Shown piece after piece: positions 1 to 64,000 of a DNA stretch of 64,000 nucleotides. A model generated the notes under the pieces. That model did not search any database. It was not told the DNA's origin and was given only the letters and a program-made list of their open reading frames with translations. Both the position numbers and the translations under genes were made by a program. Origin of the DNA: Amorphochlora amoebiformis (Eukaryota; Cercozoa; Chlorarachniophyceae); NCBI GenBank assembly GCA_054601695.1, contig BAAHQB010000069.1, forward strand, positions 248,001 to 312,000, read 5' to 3'. Position 1 is the stretch's first letter. The number at the start of each line of letters is the position of its first letter.

Positions 1-12507
<12,507 letters not shown>

Positions 12508-13975
12508 CTTTAACCAATACAAAGATTCAGAGAAGCGACATCCTACTGTATTGTTAACACAGCGCGTACGTACTACCTGCTTTGAGGTCCCGCACCGTCG
12601 ATGGTATCATTCTCGTCAAATGTTACATACAGGACGTGTGTGTTCTTTCTCTGTTGAACTTGAGAATAATCTACAAACTTCTTACGAAATTATCATTATC
12701 ATAGATATCTAATATATTTGGATATATATATATATATAAAGATGTATCGATATCTACAAAACTTACGACCCTAGACGAATTTGATCATCACAGAGATAAT
12801 ATTGGATATAAAGATTTATCGATATTTTGTATATACGATTTCGAACAGCAGAACGATCGCGACGTACAGTTACTATGAGTTACACTTTCGGCATCTAGAT
12901 GATAAAATATGGCTTGGGACGCTCCAGACGCTGTCTACTAGTCTAGACTATGTCTAGATCTGGCCTCAGTGAATTCATAATTCATAATCATAACTCATAA
13001 ACGTATGCTAGGAGTCATCTGATAGATCGTGCGCATCGTGATCATACGCATGAAGCACATGCGCATCTAGTCTCATGTCAGTATCAGTCTTGTACGTGTA
13101 CGTATTGATAATATTACCGTGTGATATACTATTACATACGTACGTACGTACGTACTGCATTGTATACGTATTATGTGGTTGTATAGATCATGCACATGTG
13201 AACAAATTTCAGATATAATCATCACATACGATACATAGTACGTACTCAGCCTGGCACGTGCCCCCAATACTCCATGATTCATGCATATGGTACATACTGC
13301 ATGATCTTATCGACATTGTACCGCGCTACCTACATGTATAGCTAGACTGCTAAGACTAGCAAGACCACTCATCTAACTGGTCTAAATGTACAGTACGTCC
13401 CATCATATATAAATCATGATCTAGAATATTGATAGAAACATTAATATTGAACCGCGCAATATACCATTGAACTAGTATAAACACGCAGATAACGTGGTAT
13501 CCATAGCAACCTGTACATCAGTGACTATACGTGTACGTATATGTATGTCAATACGTACATATAGGCATAATACGCTAGACTTAGTAGACTAACATTTACA
13601 TATTATACATACATACATATATATATACATATATCTATATATACATATATATATAAATACCTAAATATATACATACACATATACATATATATATTTAACT
13701 AGTATAGACATACCGTGGCATAGACACCAGTCTTTTACTACCACGTACGCATACTCTAGATATACTATTGTTCAACTATAAACATGCATGCACCTCTCTA
13801 ATCATCATGGTATATGTGGTCGTATATACCGTATCATAAGATATAATCTAGATAATAGTCTAGAGAGACGTTAGATACTCGTCTAGTGGTAAAATAGGCG
13901 ACAAGAACTGGTTTTATCATCAATAATTGCAGGGTCAGTGCTAGTACACAACTATGGAGGCTAGCTAGAAGGCTC
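12508..13975. other. unique CTAG-rich DNA between convergent genes
   Basis: Little microsatellite apart from 13600-13700. From about 12880 to 13975 it is dense in CTAG and in ACGTACGT-like palindromes (13130-13155). No open exon chain or RNA gene recognised. Confidence 0.6.
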
Positions 13976-15806
<1,831 letters not shown>

Positions 15807-15812
15807 CTCGAC

Positions 15813-16056
15813 GTCAAGACGTGGGGTGTCTTGAGAGTCAAGGCGTGCGGTGTCTTGACAGTCAAAGACGTGGGGTGTCAATCAATTGACACCCCACGTC
15901 TTGACTGTCAAGGCAACCCCACGTCTTGACTAAGACACCCCACGTTTTGACTGTCAAGACACCCCACGGCTTGACTGACAAGACACCCCACGTCTTGACT
16001 GTCAAGACACCCCACGGCTTGACTGACAAGACACCCCACGGCTTGACTGTCAAGAC
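15813..16056. repeat. 24-nt minisatellite arranged as an inverted repeat
   Basis: Units of GACACCCCACGTCTTGACTGTCAA (variants CGGCTT, CGTTTT) occur about seven times in one direction (15888-16056) and about three times inverted (15813-15882). They meet at a perfect 16-nt palindrome arm pair (15868-15883 with 15886-15901; GACGTGGGGTGTCAAT / ATTGACACCCCACGTC). A large hairpin or cruciform is possible. It starts 7 nt upstream of the minus-strand ATG at 15806. Confidence 0.9.
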
Positions 16057-16279
16057 CTGAGGAACTTTGGGGAAGGAAAGTCAAATAGCGAGAGATACAG
16101 ATGGTGAGAGGTCTCCTTCCGTGATGAGGATTAGGACGGGGTTAGAGTCTTGGTAGGAGTACGAAGTGGAATATAGTGGGGTTGGGATTTGGGTAAGGTT
16201 GGGATTTCGAGGTTTGGGTTGTAATTTTTATCCTTATCTTTGTCTACAAGAGCGTCGACCTTGTTGCTAATCTGAGTAT

Positions 16280-17019
<740 letters not shown>

Positions 17020-17153
17020 CTTCCCCATCCCCATCTCATCCCATCCCATCTCATCCAGGGAAAATGTCGCTAGGTCACATGCTAGGGGTTCTGCACTACC
17101 AGCTCTTGATAGGACCTTTTGAGTCGCTCGTGGACGGGAGAACTGGCGGGAAA

Positions 17154-17355
17154 GTCAAACTCAGCAATCTGACTCAATAAACCTTGAACCTTCGAACAGA
17201 CATACAACTTGTCTCTCACCTAACACAAAAACACTTACAACCCATCCCCTCTCATTCCCCCCCCCCATATTCCAGTCCCTCGCCTCTTGTGCTTGACTCA
17301 CCGTCAAACTCAGCAATCTGACTCAATAAACCTTGAACCTTCGAACAGACATACA
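17154..17355 (+). repeat. exact 53-bp direct repeat
   Basis: 17154-17206 and 17303-17355 appear identical (start GTCAAACTCAGCAATCTGAC, end TTCGAACAGACATACA), offset 149 nt. Confidence 0.93.
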
Positions 17356-18370
17356 GCCCTCCAGCCCGAACGCGGGAGTGACAAATGTCTAATATCGCGC
17401 AAATGCCGGGTAGTAACTGGAGTCATTTTCTTGACCGGGTAGTACCGGTCTTAGACAGGTGTCTTATTGCGTGACAGAATCGCGGACGAAGAATTAAAGA
17501 AGTTAATTCTTGTTGATAATGTCGGCTTTTTGAAGGGTACAGTGTACCACTGGATTCCGAAGTGACACCCGGGAACCCCCATTAGTTGGGCCATAACTCG
17601 ATCCCTTCCGCCTGCCGTCGACCAACCCCAATGTACGTCCTAAACGGACAGATTATCGCTCTTCCCCTCTTTGTTATATCGGGTTTGGGATTCGGAGTAT
17701 GGGGGAGCGGGAGGATCGTCAATGGGGGCGAAAGGGAGGGGGCGAAAGTGTGTGAGACTCAGTTTAGGTGGGTAAATGCGGGTGTTTTTTTCGCTTTCGG
17801 GGCGGGAAGAGTGAGGATGGAAGGAGGAAGGAAGGGAAATTGGGAGAGTAACGGAGGGAAGAGAATGGATCTTCCTTTATTTTAGGATGGGACGGGTGTC
17901 TCAATTCTCTGTGGAAAGACTAAGACGTAATTTACAAAATTTGAAATTTAACGACGTACTGTATGTCTAGGTCAAACGTTGCTCGGAGAACCTTTGCACG
18001 CTCTCTCTCAGGAGGTATTTTTAATACCCACATGAAGAATAAACTCACACATTTCCCCAAACGAAAACGCGCATAATTTCCTTCCCTGAAGGATCCCATG
18101 CATTTCGCACCACCCAGATAAATCCATTCTCCCCAGCCCTAACCCTACCGCTCCAATCACAAGCAAATTCAAAAGAGTTATATTACGGCTCACGGACACA
18201 GCGGAAGAATTTCTATCTTCGCAGACCTCTGCTCCTCTCCACCTTAACCCTAGCCGTATCCCTTGTCAACCCCAAAGAGGGCTTCACCTTCACCGGTTGC
18301 CGATGATGACACTAATCCTACCTTATCTAAGCCAAAAGGGCCTTATGTCCAAATTGTCCTTATTCAAATT

Positions 18371-18492
18371 AGCTGTTGGTTACACTAGCAGGATCTAACA
18401 TGCTTGTTGGTTACACTAACATGCTGCTTGGTTACACTAGCAGGATCTAACATGCTTGTTAGTTACACTAGCAGGATCCAACATGCTTGTTG
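18371..18492 (+). repeat. 31-bp tandem repeat, about four copies
   Basis: The unit TTGGTTACACTAGCAGGATC plus TAACATGCTTG recurs at about 18373, 18404 (shortened), 18425 and 18456, with point differences. Confidence 0.85.
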
Positions 18493-18622
18493 TCTGATCT
18501 TCCTGCTCAAGTGTTATTTTACGTTCTACTGTAAAGAATGTATTTTTTTAATACATATATATATATATATATTATGTACATATACATATATATGTATATA
18601 TATACACATATAAATAGATGTA

Positions 18623-18767
<145 letters not shown>

Positions 18768-19040
18768 CATGTATTTATATGTATGTATATGTACACACAC
18801 ACACACACACGCATATATATATATATATATATATATGCATGTATTATGATAAATAAAAAAGGAAGACATATATATGTAGGTGCATACCGTACAAGGTCCG
18901 ACTCAAATGAAGGTGGAATCAAATTATGACAAATGTGTAAATAAATACACATACTTAGAATATATATACATACATATATATATATATATAATATATCTTT
19001 GCACATATGAAAATATTTATATACATGTATTTAAATACAG

Positions 19041-27356
<8,316 letters not shown>

Positions 27357-27715
27357 ACTTTGGGTCTTTACACGTGTCGTGTGTGAGCTAACGCCAGCCT
27401 CCGAAGTAGCTAGTCTGGGTGCAAATCCGAGCCAATCTCCCATCTAGGAAACTTGGATTGTCCCTTCAGCCTATAGCTAAGCCTAAGTTCCTAAAGTTGT
27501 TGATAAGCCATTTTTTCTTGCCGTTGTTGATAAGCAATGTTTTCTTGCCGTCCAAGTTTAAGTCTAATCAGTCCGACTCATGATCAGTATATATCTTTGT
27601 TAGACCTAGGGTATACTTTACTACTCCACCAGCTTGGTCACGGATAGTATCCAGAGTCTTAGAATCCAGACTCTTAGAGAGTATCATACGTAGCGCACTC
27701 TTGTATTATTATATG

Positions 27716-27761
<46 letters not shown>

Positions 27762-28129
27762 ATATATCTAGTATATATTAGATATACATATTATATATTC
27801 TAGATATTGGAACTTCCGGCAATAATTATCTAGATTATCTAGATTCACGTAATAATAATTTCAATTGTAGTAAGTTATATGTTTTTCCAGATAAATTCTA
27901 CAGTGATGACAACAGGATCACCAGTATTTTTACGCTATGCCTTGGTACCTAGAGTACGCCTGTAACACGCAATATGCGTAGAGTACCTACTTTTCAAAAT
28001 ACTATATACTCTGAGACGCTATGAGCGTAGATTATTCTGTTGTTTTGTATATGTATATATATATATATGTCACGGTATGTGTGTATATCATAGTATATAC
28101 TTTTAGTACATATATATATATATATGTAT

Positions 28130-28176
<47 letters not shown>

Positions 28177-28200
28177 ATATAAATATATAGCGACCCCTTA

Positions 28201-28238
<38 letters not shown>

Positions 28239-28500
28239 AAAATGGGGCGCCACCTTACCTATAGAGTTAAGGTGGGTGTCAGCAACCTAGTTATAGGGTT
28301 AAGGTGGGGCATAGGATTCCGATGGGTCGCCTCCTGAGCTATACATGTTAGGGTTTAGCCTAATTTAGAATCTTTAGATACGCCATCCTAGCTATAATGG
28401 GTTAAGTTTGTGTATTAGCATTGAAACTTCATATACACATGGACATGTACATGTATACAATGTACATATATATATATATATATATTATATATATACTATG

Positions 28501-28540
<40 letters not shown>

Positions 28541-29184
28541 TTATATAAATCTATATTTGCTCTCTTAAAAAAGTATACTATGATATGATAGCATTTTCTG
28601 CACTTTAAGCATTTGACGCAATTTACATGAGTACGCTACCGTTGAGATACGATTCATACGAAGTACGATACGATACGCTCAAGCAAACATATCAGAGCAG
28701 AGCGGCCACGTATTTTGCATGAATTTTGAGATTCCACACTTACACGATTAATATTTCTACCTCACACACACCCATCTGACTTCTCCTCCGAAGTCTAGTC
28801 ACCGTCCCGCTCTTTCTGACCCTATCCCTCGATTGACAATTTGCCGTTGGCCCAGGGGGGTCACAATTTACTGCGGAGTTAGTACATTCCGACTGGATAC
28901 ACATTTCATAAAATGTCTTTCAATTCCTTTGAATCCATTGATTCGTATTTAAAACCTCCATAGACTCTCCCCCCCTCCCACTTCAAGACAAGCTGGAAGA
29001 GGGCGCCATTGCCGAAGAAATAAGAAAAAGAATGTCATCTTGGGTGACAAACGTGATGTCACCTACAAGGACACACAATCAAGTATAACCGAGAAAATTA
29101 AAAAAAACCACATGTCATCCAGCGTGACATACGATCCGACGTGCCCGAAAGGTCAGATCTCGTCATACCATCCGGGGGCAAAAA
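27357..29184. other. intergenic region and probable promoter of the fucosyltransferase-like gene
   Basis: Mostly unique sequence with AT islands at 27716-27760, 28050-28240 and 28470-28530. It contains tRNA-like boxes near 27380-27435, a perfect 8-bp-stem hairpin at 28250-28275 (CCACCTTA...TAAGGTGG), and paired TGTCA/TGACA elements at 29033-29128. A start-like ATG at 29185 follows. Confidence 0.55.
29033..29128. promoter_or_regulatory. two identical-spacing inverted elements TGTCA-N7-TGACA
   Basis: 29033-29049 and 29112-29128 both read TGTCATC-N5-TGACA with a seven-base spacer, 79 nt apart. The start codon region (AATGTCATCC at 29184-29193) repeats the left half. They could be binding sites for a dimeric factor or small RNA hairpins. 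Regulatory role is inference. Confidence 0.35.
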
Positions 29185-41737
<12,553 letters not shown>

Positions 41738-41987
41738 CGTGAATTTTTTGTGTAATTAGTTAAATTTTACGATGTATATATGTGTGTATATTGTATACAT
41801 ATATATTTATAAATAAAAAGTATACAGATTACAACATATATATATATATATGTGTATATATGTACATGTGTATGTATATGTGTGTGTATATATATGTATG
41901 TGTGTATGTACGTAAACATGTAATATATGTATAAATCTTTTTTAAATGTATCTGTATATATTATATATATATGTTTTAAATATATCT

Positions 41988-42033
<46 letters not shown>

Positions 42034-42521
42034 GCATTTCATACGTATATACTTCTGTGTGGTAAATTTTCACCGTGGATAAAGCACAGATGCACAACTC
42101 TATTAACGTATATATATATATATATACATGATATATTTCTTTATGTAGATAAATAGACACCATTTAAAACACAACACATATGTATATTTTATATTCAAAC
42201 AGATAAATAGACACCATATAAAACATAACACATACGTATATTTTATACTCATACATATATAAATATATTTTTCCATATATATACATACACACATACATAT
42301 ATATATATATATATGTAAATGTATTATACAAATCTATATATGTTCATATGTATATTTGTATTCATATATACATATGTACATACCTCTATATATATATTAT
42401 TATATATGTGCAATACATATATATATTATATATATGTATATATATGTATAATATATATACATATATATATATATATGTGTGTATGTATGATATGTGGTCA
42501 AATATATATATATATATATGT

Positions 42522-42553
<32 letters not shown>

Positions 42554-42675
42554 TATATATGTGTGTATGTATGTATGTATATATACATTTATGTATATAT
42601 TGGGTGTATATGTATATATATATATTACGTATAATGTATATATATATATATATTATAAATACTATGCAAAGATAA

Positions 42676-42720
<45 letters not shown>

Positions 42721-43928
42721 ATATATATATATATATATATAATATGTATATATATATATTATATATATATATATATATTATGAGATGTCTATTGTGTGTA
42801 AATTGTAAACATGGTAGATGGAAATAATGGTTATCTATTCCGTTCAGTTACCCACATGGGCCTCTACACGCGAAACCGATGTGGGGCAGACGATTGTAAG
42901 CATTAGTACAGTAGCAGTCATGATGTAATATCGATCTGTCCATGGTCAGACGCAAGTTTTCCTAGTTTATATGTACGTGTACATACATGCGAGTCAGGCC
43001 TACAAGATCTAGTCCGTCAGTCACCGAACAAACCCCATCTATCCAGTCTATGAATACCTGAACCATAACGAAATCTAGATTTTCAGGCTAGATTTCCTAG
43101 ATAGTACTGTTGTACATAGATTCTATTCATTATCCAGATTATCTAGATCTAGTAGATCATGTATACTTGTTGTAACTAGTGTCTAGTCGACGTCCAGATT
43201 TAGTAGATCTAGCTACCTATGCTACTAGAGCTAGTTGGTTGAAGTCCGTATTCAACGGTTCCAGTTCAATTCTAGTTCATAAAGGTTATTCAGTGATATC
43301 TCCATACTCTAGATACTAGCTGTACTAGTGTACGGTATTTAGACTATCTCTAGCACCTAGATCTAGTAGATGCACAAGAATTGAAGTTTCTTATTCCAGA
43401 TCTCAAATTTTAATTCCTCAAAATCTAGAGCATCCAGGCATGAGTGTTTAGAATGACTAGAATGAGCTACACCTAGTACACCGAGTACACAATTTGATCT
43501 ATCAATATTTCTAACTAGTATCCCGCGATATCCTTCAGTCCTTCATTGAGTTGCACCAATTATTTATTAATATCGCTGATCTTCACGTCATCGAACATCG
43601 GCACCACAGTCTCAACCTTTATGATAGTAAATATTAATGTGTATATGTGTATATGGGAAGTGTTATTTGAGGCATGTATCTAGTGTTTATATTTCATTTA
43701 TATTAATGAATCAACATTGATAACTACATTTATTTAGTGTTTATATACACATGTAAACTTCATATATATATATATATTTATATATATTTATATATTTGAA
43801 AATAAACATGCAATATACAAATACAAATAGATATGTTCATCTATTTATGCATATGTATATAATTATATATAGTAAATATATATATTATATATATATATAT
43901 ACATATATATATATAATACTTATATATT

Positions 43929-43993
<65 letters not shown>

Positions 43994-44043
43994 ATATACA
44001 TGTACACACTCATGTATAAGGTTCAAAAGTGTGTACCCATATT
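41738..44043. other. convergent intergenic region with CTAG-rich core
   Basis: AT/CA repeats at 41770-42060 and 42290-42780, a tandem duplication of a 54-nt unit at 42147-42254 (AGATAAATAGACACCAT...), then unique DNA at 42840-43640. That unique part has about 23 CTAG tetranucleotides in 42960-43520. No gene recognised. Confidence 0.65.

Positions 44044-64000
<19,957 letters not shown>

Larger units (their letters stand above)
17017..18550. other. unique DNA upstream of the methyltransferase gene
   Basis: About 1.5 kb of normal composition holding a 53-bp direct repeat and a 31-bp tandem repeat (listed separately). It may contain the promoter or first exon of the methyltransferase gene. A 99-codon open frame at 17586-17885 has no recognisable motif and is not called. 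Confidence 0.5.

Noticed and set aside
15813-16056. CRISPR-like array
   Set aside because: Units are contiguous without unique spacers and invert at a palindrome; this is a eukaryotic minisatellite.
17586-17885. 99-codon plus-strand frame
   Set aside because: No motif, no ATG at its 5' limit, Gly/Arg-rich; insufficient support.

Overview
This is a nuclear segment from an intron-dense eukaryote. Short exons (24-364 nt, most under 110 nt) are separated by long introns built from (AT)n, CA/TG, CT, GA and minisatellite DNA, and interstitial CCCTAA/TTAGGG (telomere-type) repeats recur. There are no bacterial operons, Shine-Dalgarno-led genes or CRISPR arrays. The lineage cannot be fixed from the window: TTAGGG repeats, occasional GC-AG introns and a REJ/GPS receptor beside a GT23 fucosyltransferase fit a protist or alga, but that is inference. 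Almost all long open frames are translations of repeats. The real genes were found by chaining small exons by splice site, phase and family motif.

Layout: (1) 452-12507, plus strand, S-formylglutathione hydrolase (esterase D), 14 exons, only the first ~25 residues outside the window. (2) 13976-15806, minus strand, a three-exon gene of unknown function, with an inverted-repeat minisatellite just upstream of its start. (3) 19041-27356, plus strand, protein-L-isoaspartate O-methyltransferase, 12 exons. (4) 29185-41737, plus strand, a type II membrane protein of the alpha-1,6-fucosyltransferase (FUT8/GT23) family, about 19 exons. (5) 44044 to beyond 64000, minus strand, a polycystin-1-like receptor with REJ-type ectodomain, GAIN/GPS, five membrane segments and a long hydrophilic tail; it appears to lack both PLAT and the channel-type TM6-11 block. 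Genes 1/2 and 4/5 are convergent, and CTAG-rich unique DNA lies between their 3' ends.

The most unusual feature is a set of splice-junction echoes. At several introns the 3' splice site plus the first 5-22 nt of the next exon (once, the exon end plus its donor) has been copied repeatedly in tandem, each copy separated by an (AT)n tract. One intron carries ten such copies, another five, another three. A decayed example lies in the fucosyltransferase gene. In addition, telomeric C-strand repeats sit just upstream of several splice acceptors, and one 76-nt intron is largely telomeric repeat.

The genes do not form a pathway. Esterase D (formaldehyde detoxification) and isoaspartate methyltransferase (protein repair) are cytosolic housekeeping enzymes, the fucosyltransferase-like protein is probably a Golgi enzyme, and the polycystin-like protein is probably a cell-surface receptor.
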